Assembly: GCA_964019135.1 (NCBI GenBank)
Contig: OZ025258.1
Location: 868,001-932,000 of the forward strand
Origin: Arenicola marina
Lineage: Eukaryota > Annelida > Polychaeta > Arenicolidae
Reading direction: 5' to 3'
Length of the DNA stretch: 64,000 nt
The position numbers and the translations under genes were made by a program. Positions 48,401 to 61,900 of this stretch are shown one piece after another; the stretch's first letter is position 1; the number at the start of each line of letters is the position of its first letter. Below the pieces are notes generated by a model. That model had not been told where the DNA came from. It made no database searches and saw only the letters and a list, made by a program, of their open reading frames with translations.

Positions 48401-51345
48401 TGTAGGCTTAGTAAGAGGGATAACCGAGACATCACCACGGGTTACCAAGCTATTGGCCGCATTACTGTAGGCTTACAGTAGTAAGAGGGATAACCGAGAC
48501 ATCACCACGGGTTACCAAGCTATTGGCCGCACTACTGTAGGCTTACAGTAGTAAGAGGGATAACCGAGACATCACCACGGGTTACCAAGCTATTGGCCGC
48601 ACTACTGTAGGCTTACAGTAGTAAGAGGGATAACCGAGACATCACCACGGGTTACCAAGCTATTAGCCGCACTACTGTAGGCTTACAGTAGCATGAGGGA
48701 TAACCGAGACACCACCACGCGTTACCAAGCTATTGGCCGCACTACTGTAGGCTTACAGTAGTAAGAGGGATAACCGAGATATCACCACGGGTTACCAAGT
48801 TATTGGCCGCACTACTGTAGGCTTACAGTAGCATAAGGGATAACCGAGACATCACCACGGGTTACCAAGCTATTGGCCGCACTACTGTAGGCTTACAGTA
48901 GTAAGAGGGATAACCGAGACATCACCACGGGTTACCAAGCTATTGGCCGCACTACTGTAGGCTTACAGTAGTAAGAGGGATAACCGAGACATCCCCACGG
49001 GTTACCAAGCTATTGGCCGCAATACTGTAGGCTTACAGTAGTAAGAGGGATAACCGAGACATCACCACGGGTTACCAAGCTATTGGCCGCACTACTGTAG
49101 GCTTACAGTAGCATGAGGGATAACCGAGACATCACCACGGGTTACCAAGCTATTGGCCGCACTACTGTAGGCTTACAGTAGTAAGAGGGATAACCGAGAC
49201 ATCACCACGGGTTACCAAGCTATTGGCCGCACTACTGTAGGCTTACAGTAGTAAGAGGGATAACCGAGACATCACCACGGGTTACTAAGCTATTGGCCGC
49301 ACTGCTGTAGGCTTACAGTAGCATGAGGGATAACCGAGACATCACCACGGGTTACCAAGCTATTAGCCGCACTACTGTAGGCTTACAGTAGTAAGAGGGA
49401 TAACCGAGACATCACCACGGGTTACCAAGCTATTGGCCGCACTACTGTAGGCTTACAGTAGTAAGAGGGATAACCGAGACATCACCACGGGATACCAAGC
49501 TATTGGCCGCACTACTGTAGGCTTACAGTAGCATGAGGGATAACCGAGATATGACCACGGGTTACCAAGCTATTGGCCGCACTTCTGTAGGCTTACAGTA
49601 GTAAGAGGGATAACCGAGACATCACCACGGGTTACCAAGCTATTGGCCGCACTACTGTAGGCTTACAGTAGCATGAGGGATAACCGAGATATCACCGCGG
49701 GTTACCAAGCTATTGGCCGCACTACTGTAGGCTTACAGTAGCATGAGGGATAACCGAGACATCACCACGGGTTACCAAGCTATCGGCCGCACTACTGTAG
49801 GCTAACAGTAGCATGAGGGATAACCGAGACATCACCACGGGTTACCAAGCTATTGGCCGCACTACTGTAGGCTTACAGTAGCATGAGGGATAACCGAGAC
49901 ATCACCACGGGTTACCAAGCTATTAGCCGCACTACTGTAGGCTTACAGTAGTAAGAGGGATAACCGAGATATCACCACGGGTTACCAAGCTATTGGCCGC
50001 ACTACTGTAGGCTTACAGTAGCATGAGGGATAACCGAGACATCACCACGGGTTACCAAGCTATTAGCCGCACTACTGTAGGCTTACAGTAGCATGAGGGA
50101 TAACCGAGACATCACCACGGGTTACCAAGCTATCGGCCGCACTACTGTAGGCGTACAGTAGTAAGAGGGATAACCGAGACATCACAACGGGTTACCAAGC
50201 TATTAGCCGCACTACTGTAGGCCTACAGTAGTAAGAGGGATAACCGAGACATCACCACGGGTTACCAAGCTATTAGCCGCACTACTGTAGGCTTACAGTA
50301 GTAAGAGGGATAACCGAGACATCACCACGGGTTACCAAGCTATTAGCCGCACTACTGTAGGCTTACAGTAGTAAGAGGGATAACCGAGACATCACCACGG
50401 GTTACCAAGCTATTAGCCGCACTACTGTAGGCTTACAGTAGCATGAGGGATAACCGAGACATCACCACGGGTTACCAAGCTATTAGCCGCACTACTGTAG
50501 GCTTACAGTAGCATGAGGGATAACCGAAACATCACCACGGGTTACCAAGCTATTAGCCGCACTACTGTAGGCTTACAGTAGTAAGAGGGATAACCGAGAC
50601 ATCACAACGGGTTACCAAGCTATTAGCCGCACTACTGTAGGCTTACAGTAGTAAGAGGGATAACCGAGACATCACCACGGGTTACCAAGCTATTAGCCGC
50701 ACTACTGTAGGCTTACAGTAGTAAGAGAGATAACCGAGACATCACCACGGGTTACCAAGCTATTAGCCGCACTACTGTAGGCTTACAGTAGCATGAGGGA
50801 TAACCGAGATATCACCACGGGTTACCAAGCTATTGGCCGCACTACTGTAGGCTTACTGTAGCATGAGGGATAACCGAGACATCACCACGGGTTACCAAGC
50901 TATTGGCCGCACTACTGTAGGCTTACAGTAGCATGAGGGATAACCGAGACATCACCACGGGTTACCAAACTATTGGCCGCACTACTGTAGGCTTACAGTA
51001 GTAAGAGGGATAACCGAGACATCACCACGGGTTACCAAGCTATTGGCCGCACTGCTGTAGGCTTACAGTAGTAAGAGGGATAACCGAGATATCACCACGG
51101 GTAACCAAGCTATTGGCCGCACTACTGTAGGCTTACAGTAGTAAGAGGGATAACCGAGACATCACCACGGGATACCAAGCTATTGGCCGCACTACTGTAG
51201 GCTTACAGTAGCATGAGGGATAACCGAGATATCACCACGGGTTACCAAGCTATTGGCCGCACTACTGTAGGCTTACAGTACCATGAGGGATAACCGAGAC
51301 ATCACCACGGGTTACCAAGCTATTGGCCGCACTACTGAAGGCTTA
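45474..51345. repeat. 2,936-bp tandem segmental duplication within the 70-bp satellite
   Basis: Rare variants occur in pairs exactly 2,936 bp apart: the 66-bp unit at 45474/48410, ATATGACCACGG near 46614/49550, GGCTAACAGTAG near 46866/49802, ATCACAACGGG near 47247/50183, GGCTTACTGTAG near 47914/50850 and GGGTAACCAAG near 48164/51100. This equals 41 units of 70 bp plus one of 66 bp. Similarity stops shortly after 51280. Confidence 0.93.
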
Positions 51346-54300
51346 ATGTAGTAAGAGGGATAACCGAGATATCACCACGGGATACCAAGCTATTGGCCGC
51401 ACTACTGTAGGCTTACAGTAGTAAGAGGGATAACCGAGACATCACCACGGGTTACCAAGCTATTAGCCGCACTACTGTAGGCTTACAGTAGTAAGAGGGA
51501 TAACCGAGACATCCCCACGGGTTACCAAGCTATTAGCCGCACTACTGTAGGCTTACAGTAGCATGAGGGATAACCGAGACATCACCACGGGTTACCAAGC
51601 TATTAGCCGCACTACTGTAGGCTTACAGTAGTAAGAGGGATAACCGAGATATCACCACGGGTTACCAAGCTATTGGCCGCACTACTGTAGGCTTACAGTA
51701 GTAAGAGGGATAACCGAGACATCACCACGGGTTACCAAGCTATCGGCCGCACTACTGTAGGCTTACAGTAGTAAGAGGGATGACCGAGACATCACCACGG
51801 GTTACCAAGCTATTAGCCGCACTACTGCAGGCTTACAGTAGTAAGAGGGATAACCGAGACATCACCACGGGTTACCAAGCTATTAGCCGCACTACTGTAG
51901 GCTTACAGTAGTAAGAGGGATAACCGGGACATCACCACGGGTTACCAAGCTATCGCCGCATTACTGTAGGCTTACAGTAGCATGAGGGATAACCGAGACA
52001 TCACCACGGGTTACCAAGCTATTAGCCGCACTACTGTAGGCTTACAGTAGCATGAGGGATAACCGAGACATCACCACGGGTTACCAAGCTATTAGCCGCA
52101 CTACTGTAGGCTTACAGTAGCATGAGGGATAACCGAGACATCACCACGGGTTACCAAGCTATGGGCCGCACTAATATAGGCTTACAGTAGCATGAGGGAT
52201 AACCGAGACATCACCACGGGTTACCAAGCTATCGCCGCACTACTGTAGGCTTACAGTAGCATGAGGGATAACCGAGACATCACCACGGGTTACCAAGCTA
52301 TTGGCCGCACTAATGTAGGCTTACAGTAGCATGAGGGATAACCGAGACATCACCACGGGTTACCAAGCTATTAGCCGCACTACTGTAGGCTTACAGTAGC
52401 ATGAGGGATAACCGAGACATCACCACGGGTTACCAAGCTATTGGCCGCACTACTGTAGGCTTACAGTAGCATGAGGGATAACCGAGACATCACCACGGGT
52501 TACCAAGCTATCGCCGCACTACTGTAGGCTTACAGTAGTAAGAGGGATAACCGAGACATCACCACGGGTTACCAAGCTATTAGCCGCACTACTGTAGGCT
52601 TACAGTAGCATGAGGGATAACCGAGATATCACCACGGGTTACCAAGCTATTGGCCGCACTACTGTAGGCTTACAGTAGTAAGAGGGATAACCGAGACATC
52701 ACCACGGGTTACCAAGCTATTAGCCGCACTACTGTAGGCTTACAGTAGCATGAGGGATAACCGAGACATCACCACGGGTTACCAAGCTATTGGCCGCACT
52801 AATGTAGGCTTACAGTAGCATGAGGGATAACCGAGACATCACCACGGGTTACCAAGCTATTAGCCGCACTACTGTAGGCTTACAGTAGCATGAGGGATAA
52901 CCGAGACATCACCACGGGTTACCAAGCTATTGGCCGCACTACTGTAGGCTTACAGTAGCATGAGGGATAACCGAGACATCACCACGGGTTACCAAGCTAT
53001 CGCCGCACTACTGTAGGCTTACAGTAGTAAGAGGGATAACCGAGACATCACCACGGGTTACCAAGCTATTAGCCGCACTACTGTAGGCTTACAGTAGCAT
53101 GAGGGATAACCGAGACATGACCACGGGTTACCAAGCTATCGGCCGCACTACTGTAGGCTTACAGTAGCATGAGGGATAACCGAGACATCACCACGGGTTA
53201 CCAAGCTATTGGCCGCACTACTGTAGGTTTACAGTAGTAGAAGGGGTAACCGAGATATCACCACGGGTTACCAAGCTATTGGCCGCACTACTGTAGGCTT
53301 ACAGTAGTAAGAGGGATAACCGAGACATCACCACGGGATACCAAGCTATTGGCCGCACTACTGTAGGCTTACAGTAGCATGAGGGATAACCGAGATATCA
53401 CCACGGGATACCAAGCTATTGGCCGCACTACTGTAGGCTTACAGTAGCATGAGGGATAACCGAGACATCACCACGGGTTACCAAGCTATTGGCCGCACTA
53501 CTGAAGGCTTACAGTAGTAAGAGGGATAACCGAGATATCACCACGGGATACCAAGCTATTGGCCGCACTACTGTAGGCTTACAGTAGTAAGAGGGATAAC
53601 CGAGACATCACCACGGGTGACCAAGCTATTGGCCGCACTACTGTAGGCTTACAGTAGCATGAGGGATAACCGAGACATCACCGCGGGTTACCAAGCTATT
53701 AGCCGCACTACTGTAGGCTTACAGTAGCATGAGGGATAACCGAGACATCACCACGGGTTACCAAGCTATTAGCCGCACTACTGTAGGCTTACAGTAGCAT
53801 GAGGGATAACCGAGACATCACCACGGGTTACCAAGCTATTAGCCGCACTACTGTAGGCTTACAGTAGCATGAGGGATAACCGAGACATCACCACGGGTTA
53901 CCAAGCTATTGGCCGCACTACTGTAGGCTTACAGTAGTAAGAGGAATAACCGAGACATCACCGCGGGTTACCAAGCTATTGGCCGCACTACTGTAGGCTT
54001 ACAGTAGCATGAGGGATAACCGAGACATCACCGCGGGATACCAAGCTATTGGCCGCACTACTGTAGGCTTACAGTAGTAAGAGGGATAACCGAGACATCA
54101 CCACGGGTTACCAAGCTATTAGCCGCACTACTGTAGGCTTACAGTAGTAAGAAGGATAACCGAGACATCCCCACGGGTTACCAAGCTATTAGCCGCACTA
54201 CTGTAGGCTTACAGTAGCATGAGGGATAACCGAGACATCACTACGGGTTACCAAGCTATTAGCCGCACTACTGTAGGCATACAGTAGTAAGAGGGATAAC

Positions 54301-54420
54301 CGAGATATCACCACGGGTTACCAAGCTATTGGCCGCACTACTGTAGGCTTACAGTAGTAAGGGGGATAACCGAGACATCACCACGGGTTACCAAGCTATC
54401 GGCCGCACTACTGTAGGCTT

Positions 54421-57400
54421 ACAGTTGTAAGAGGGATAACCGAGACATCACCACGGGATACCAAGCTATTGGCCGCACTACTGTAGGCTTACAGTAGCAT
54501 GAGGGATAACCGAGATATCACCACGGGATACCAAGCTATTGGCCGCACTACTGTAGGCTTACAGTAGCATGAGGGATAACCGAGACATCACCACGGGTTA
54601 CCAAGCTATTGGGCGCACTACTGAAGGCTTACAGTAGTAAGAGGGATAACCGAGATATCACCACGGGATACCAAGCTATTGGCCGCACTACTGTAGGCTT
54701 ACAGTAGTAAGAGGGATAACCGAGACATCACCACGGGTTACCAAGCTATTGGCCGCCCTACTGTAGGCTTACAGTAGCATGAGGGATAACCGAGACATCA
54801 CCGCGGGTTACCAAGCTATTAGCCGCACTACTGTAGGCTTACAGTAGCATGAGGGATAACCGAGACATCACCACGGGTTACCAAGCTATTAGCCGCACTA
54901 CTGTAGGCTTACAGTAGCATGAGGGATAACCGAGACATCACCACGGGTTACCAAGCTATTAGCCGCACTACTGTAGGCTTACAGTAGCATGAGGGATAAC
55001 CGAGACATCACCACGGGTTACCAAGCTATTGGCCGCACTACTGTAGGCTTACAGTAGTAAGAGGAATAACCGAGACATCACCACGGGTTACCAAGCTATT
55101 GGCCGCACTACTATAGGCTTACAGTAGCATGAGGGATAACCGAGACATCACCGCGGGATACCAAGCTATTGGCCGCACTACTGTAGGCTTACAGTAGTAA
55201 GAGGGATAACCGAGACATCACCACGGGTTACCAAGCTATTAGCCGCACTACTGTAGGCTTACAGTAGTAAGAGGGATAACCGAGACATCCCCACGGGTTA
55301 CCAAGCTATTAGCCGCACTACTGTAGGCTTACAGTAGCATGAGGGATAACCGAGACATCACCACGGGTTACCAAGCTATTAGCCGCACTACTGTAGGCTT
55401 ACAGTAGTAAGAGGGATAACCGAGATATCACCACGGGTTACCAAGCTATTGGCCGCACTACTGTAGGCTTACAGTAGCATGAGGGATAACCGAGACATCA
55501 CCACGGGTTACCAAGCTATTGGCCGCACTACTGTAGGCTCACAGTAGCATGAGGGATAACCGAGACATCACCACGGGTTACCAAGCTATTGGCCGCACTA
55601 CTGTAGGCTTACAGTAGCATGAGGGATAACCGAGACATGACCACGGGTTACCAAGCTATCGGCCGCACTACTGTAGGCTTACAGTAGCATGAGGGATAAC
55701 CGAGACATCACCACGGGTTACCAAGCTATTGGCCGCACTACTGTAGGTTTACAGTAGTAAGAGGGATAACCGAGACATCACCACGGGTTACCAAGCTATT
55801 GGCCGCCCTACTGTAGGCTTACAGTAGCATGAGGGATAACCGAGACATCACCGCGGGTTACCAAGCTATTAGCCGCACTACTGTAGGCTTACAGTAGCAT
55901 GAGGGATAACCGAGACATCACCACGGGTTACCAAGCTATTAGCCGCACTACTGTAGGCTTACAGTAGCATGAGGGATAACCGAGACATCACCACGGGTTA
56001 CCAAGCTATTAGCCGCACTACTGTAGGCTTACAGTAGCATGAGGGATAACCGAGACATCACCACGGGTTACCAAGCTATTGGCCGCACTACTGTAGGCTT
56101 ACAGTAGTAAGAGGAATAACCGAGACATCACCACGGGTTACCAAGCTATTGGCCGCACTACTGTAGGCTTACAGTAGCATGAGGGATAACCGAGACATCA
56201 CCGCGGGATACCAAGCTATTGGCCGCACTACTGTAGGCTTACAGTAGCATGAGGGATAACCGAGACATCACCGCGGGATACCAAGCTATTGGCCGCACTA
56301 CTGTAGGCTTACAGTAGTAAGAGGGATAACCGAGACATCACCACGGGTTACCAAGCTATTAGCCGCACTACTGTAGGCTTACAGTAGTAAGAAGGATAAC
56401 CGAGACATCCCCACGGGTTACCAAGCTATTAGCCGCACTACTGTAGGCTTACAGTAGCATGAGGGATAACCGAGACATCACTACGGGTTACCAAGCTATT
56501 AGCCGCACTACTGTAGGCATACAGTAGTAAGAGGGATAACCGAGATATCACCACGGGTTACCAAGCTATTGGCCGCACTACTGTAGGCTTACAGTAGTAA
56601 GGGGGATAACCGAGACATCACCACGGGTTACCAAGCTATCGGCCGCACTACTGTAGGCTTACAGTTGTAAGAGGGATAACCGAGACATCACCACGGGATA
56701 CCAAGCTATTGGCCGCACTACTGTAGGCTTACAGTAGCATGAGGGATAACCGAGATATCACCACGGGATACCAAGCTATTGGCCGCACTACTGTAGGCTT
56801 ACAGTAGCATGAGGGATAACCGAGACATCACCACGGGTTACCAAGCTATTGGGCGCACTACTGAAGGCTTACAGTAGTAAGAGGGATAACCGAGATATCA
56901 CCACGGGATACCAAGCTATTGGCCGCACTACTGTAGGCTTACAGTAGTAAGAGGGATAACCGAGACATCACCACGGGTTACCAAGCTATTGGCCGCCCTA
57001 CTGTAGGCTTACAGTAGCATGAGGGATAACCGAGACATCACCGCGGGTTACCAAGCTATTAGCCGCACTACTGTAGGCTTACAGTAGCATGAGGGATAAC
57101 CGAGACATCACCACGGGTTACCAAGCTATTAGCCGCACTACTGTAGGCTTACAGTAGCATGAGGGATAACCGAGACATCACCACGGGTTACCAAGCTATT
57201 AGCCGCACTACTGTAGGCTTACAGTAGCATGAGGGATAACCGAGACATCACCACGGGTTACCAAGCTATTGGCCGCACTACTGTAGGCTTACAGTAGTAA
57301 GAGGAATAACCGAGACATCACCACGGGTTACCAAGCTATTGGCCGCACTACTATAGGCTTACAGTAGCATGAGGGATAACCGAGACATCACCGCGGGATA

Positions 57401-58900
57401 CCAAGCTATTGGCCGCACTACTGTAGGCTTACAGTAGTAAGAGGGATAACCGAGACATCACCACGGGTTACCAAGCTATTAGCCGCACTACTGTAGGCTT
57501 ACAGTAGTAAGAGGGATAACCGAGACATCCCCACGGGTTACCAAGCTATTAGCCGCACTACTGTAGGCTTACAGTAGCATGAGGGATAACCGAGACATCA
57601 CCACGGGTTACCAAGCTATTAGCCGCACTACTGTAGGCTTACAGTAGTAAGAGGGATAACCGAGATATCACCACGGGTTACCAAGCTATTGGCCGCACTA
57701 CTGTAGGCTTACAGTAGCATGAGGGATAACCGAGACATCACCACGGGTTACCAAGCTATTGGCCGCACTACTGTAGGCTCACAGTAGCATGAGGGATAAC
57801 CGAGACATCACCACGGGTTACCAAGCTATTGGCCGCACTACTGTAGGCTTACAGTAGCATGAGGGATAACCGAGACATGACCACGGGTTACCAAGCTATC
57901 GGCCGCACTACTGTAGGCTTACAGTAGCATGAGGGATAACCGAGACATCACCACGGGTTACCAAGCTATTGGCCGCACTACTGTAGGTTTACAGTAGTAA
58001 GAGGGATAACCGAGACATCACCACGGGTTACCAAGCTATTGGCCGCCCTACTGTAGGCTTACAGTAGCATGAGGGATAACCGAGACATCACCGCGGGTTA
58101 CCAAGCTATTAGCCGCACTACTGTAGGCTTACAGTAGCATGAGGGATAACCGAGACATCACCACGGGTTACCAAGCTATTAGCCGCACTACTGTAGGCTT
58201 ACAGTAGCATGAGGGATAACCGAGACATCACCACGGGTTACCAAGCTATTAGCCGCACTACTGTAGGCTTACAGTAGCATGAGGGATAACCGAGACATCA
58301 CCACGGGTTACCAAGCTATTGGCCGCACTACTGTAGGCTTACAGTAGTAAGAGGAATAACCGAGACATCACCACGGGTTACCAAGCTATTGGCCGCACTA
58401 CTGTAGGCTTACAGTAGCATGAGGGATAACCGAGACATCACCGCGGGATACCAAGCTATTGGCCGCACTACTGTAGGCTTACAGTAGTAAGAGGGATAAC
58501 CGAGACATCACCACGGGTTACCAAGCTATTAGCCGCACTACTGTAGGCTTACAGTAGTAAGAGGGATAACCGAGACATCCCCACGGGTTACCAAGCTATT
58601 AGCCGCACTACTGTAGGCTTACAGTAGCATGAGGGATAACCGAGACATCACCACGGGTTACCAAGCTATTAGCCGCACTACTGTAGGCTTACAGTAGTAA
58701 GAGGGATAACCGAGATATCACCACGGGTTACCAAGCTATTGGCCGCACTACTGTAGGCTTACAGTAGCATGAGGGATAACCGAGACATCACCACGGGTTA
58801 CCAAGCTATTGGCCGCACTACTGTAGGCTCACAGTAGCATGAGGGATAACCGAGACATCACCACGGGTTACCAAGCTATTGGCCGCACTACTGTAGGCTT
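54421..58900. repeat. 2,240-bp duplication (32 units) within the 70-bp satellite
   Basis: ACAGTTGTAAG at 54421 and 56661, TTGGGCGCAC near 54609 and 56849, and GGCTCACAGTAG near 55535 and 57775 are all 2,240 bp apart. GGCCGCCCTA at 54751, 55801, 56991 and 58041 is spaced 1,050, 1,190 and 1,050 bp, so the 32-unit block itself consists of related 15- and 17-unit parts. Confidence 0.88.
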
Positions 58901-61900
58901 ACAGTAGCATGAGGGATAACCGAGACATCACCACGGGTTACCAAGCTATTAGCCGCACTACTGTAGGCTTACAGTAGCATGAGGGATAACCGAGACATCA
59001 CCACGGGTTACCAAGCTATTGGCCGCACTACTGTAGGCTTACAGTAGCATGAGGGATAACCGAGACATCACCGCGGGTTACCAAGCTATTAGCCGCACTA
59101 CTGTAGGCTTACAGTAGCATGAGGGATAACCGAGACATCACCACGGGTTACCAAGCTATTAGCCGCACTACTGTAGGCTTACAGTAGCATGAGGGATAAC
59201 CGAGACATCACCACGGGTTACCAAGCTATTAGCCGCACTACTGTAGGCTTACAGTAGCATGAGGGATAACCGAGACATCACCACGGGTTACCAAGCTATT
59301 GGCCGCACAACTGTAGGCTTACAGTAGTAAGAGGAATAACCGAGACATCACCACGGGTTACCAAGCTATTGGCCGCACTACTGTAGGCTTACAGTAGCAT
59401 GAGGGATAACCGAGACATCACCACGGGTTACCAAGCTATTGGCCGCACTACTGTAGGCTTACAGTAGTAAGAGGAATAACCGAGACATCACCTAGGGTTA
59501 CCAAGCTATTGGCCGCACTACTGTAGGCTTACAGTAGCATGAGGGATAACCGAGACATCACCACGGGTTACCAAGCTATTGGCCGCACTACTGTAGGCTT
59601 ACAGTAGCAAGAGGGATAACCGAGGCATCACCACGGGTTACCAAGCTATTGGCCGCACTACTGCAGGCTTACAGTAGTAAGAGGAATAACCGAGACATCA
59701 CCGCGGGTTACCAAGCTATTGGCCGCACTACTGTAGGCTTACAGTAGCATGAGGGATAACCGAGACATCACCACGGGTTACCAAGCTATTTGCCGCACTA
59801 CTGTAGGCTTACAGTAGCATGAGGGATAACCGAGACATCACCACGGGTTACCAAGCTATTGGCCGCACTACTGTAGGCTTACAGTAGCATGAGGGATAAC
59901 CGAGACATCACCGCGGGTTACCAAGCTATTGGCCGCACTACTGTAGGCTTACAGTAGTAAGAGGAATAACCGAGACATCACCACGGGTTACCAAGCTATT
60001 GGCCGCACTACTGTAGGCTTACAGTAGTAAGAGGAATAACCGAGACATCACCACGGGTTACCAAGCTATTGGCCGCACTACTGTAGGCTTACAGTAGCAT
60101 GAGGGATAACCGAGACATCACCACGGGTTACCAAGCTATTGGCCGCACTACTGTAGGCTTACAGTAGCATGAGGGATAACCGAGACATCACCACGGGTTA
60201 CCAAGCTATTGGCCGCACTACTGTAGGCTTACAGTAGTAAGAGGAATAACCGAGACATCACCACGGGTTACCAAGCTATTGGCCGCACTACTGTAGGCTT
60301 ACAGTAGCATGAGGGATAACCGAGACATCACCACGGGTTACCAAGCTATTGGCCGCACTACTGTAGGCTTACAGTAGCATGAGGGATAACCGAGACATCA
60401 CCACGGGTTACCAAGCTATTGGCCGCACTACTGTAGGCTTACAGTAGCAAGAGGAATAACCGAGACATCACCACGGGTTACCAAGCTATTGGCCGCACTA
60501 CTGTAGGCTTACAGTAGCAAGAGGGATAACCGAGACATCACCACGGGTTACCAAGCTATTGGCCGCACTAATGTAGGCTTACAGTAGTAAGAGGAATAAC
60601 CGAGACATCACCACGGGTTACCAAGCTATTGGCCGCACTACTGTAGGCTTACAGTAGTAAGAGGGATAACCGAGACATCACCGCGGGTTACCAAGCTATT
60701 GGCCGCACTACTGTAGGCTTACAGTAGCATGAGGGATAACCGAGACATCACCGCGGGTTACCAAGCTATTGGCCGCACTACTGTAGGCTTACAGTAGCAT
60801 GAGGGATAACCGAGACATCACCACGGGTTACCAAGCTATTAGCCGCACTACTGTAGGCTTACAGTAGTAAGAGGAATAACCGAGACATCACCGCGGGTTA
60901 CCAAGCTATTAGCCGCACTACTGTAGGCTTACAGTAGCATGAGAGATAACCGAGACATCACCACGGGTTACCAAGCTATTAGCCGCACTACTGTAGGCTT
61001 ACAGTAGCATGAGGGATAACCGAGACATCACCACGGGTTACCAAGCTATTAGCCGCACTACTGTAGGCTTACAGTAGCGTGAGGGATAACCGAGACATCA
61101 CCACGGGTTACCAAGCTATTGGCCGCACTACTGTAGGCTTACAGTAGTAAGAGGAATAACCGAGACATCACCACGGGTTACCAAGCTATTGGCCGCACTA
61201 TTGTAGGCTTACAGTAGCATGAGGGATAACCGAGACATCACCACGGGTTACCAAGCTATTGGCCGCACTACTGTAGGCTTACAGTAGTAAGAGGAATAAC
61301 CGAGACATCACCACGGGTTACCAAGCTATTGGCCGCACTACTGTAGGCTTACAGTAGCATGAGGGATAACCGAGACATCACCACGGGTTACCAAGCAATT
61401 GGCCGCACTACTGTAGGCTTACAGTAGCATGAGGGATAACCGAGACATCACCACGGGTTACCAAGCTATTGGCCGCACTACTGTAGGCTTACAGTAGCAA
61501 GAGGAATAACCGAGACATCACCACGGGTTACCAAGCTATTGGCCGCACTACTGTAGGCTTACAGTAGCAAGAGGGATAACCGAGACATCACCACGGGTTA
61601 CCAAGCTATTGGCCGCACTACTGTAGGCTTACAGTAGCAAGAGGGATAACCGAGACATCACCACGGGTTACCAAGCTATTGGCCGCACTACTGTAGGCTT
61701 ACAGTAGTAAGAGGGATAACCGAGACATCACCGCGGGTTACCAAGCTATTGGCCGCACTACTGTAGGCTTACAGTAGCATGAGGGATAACCGAGACATCA
61801 CCGCGGGTTACCAAGCTATTGGCCGCACTACTGTAGGCTTACAGTAGCATGAGGGATAACCGAGACATCACCACGGGTTACCAAGCTATTAGCCGCACTA

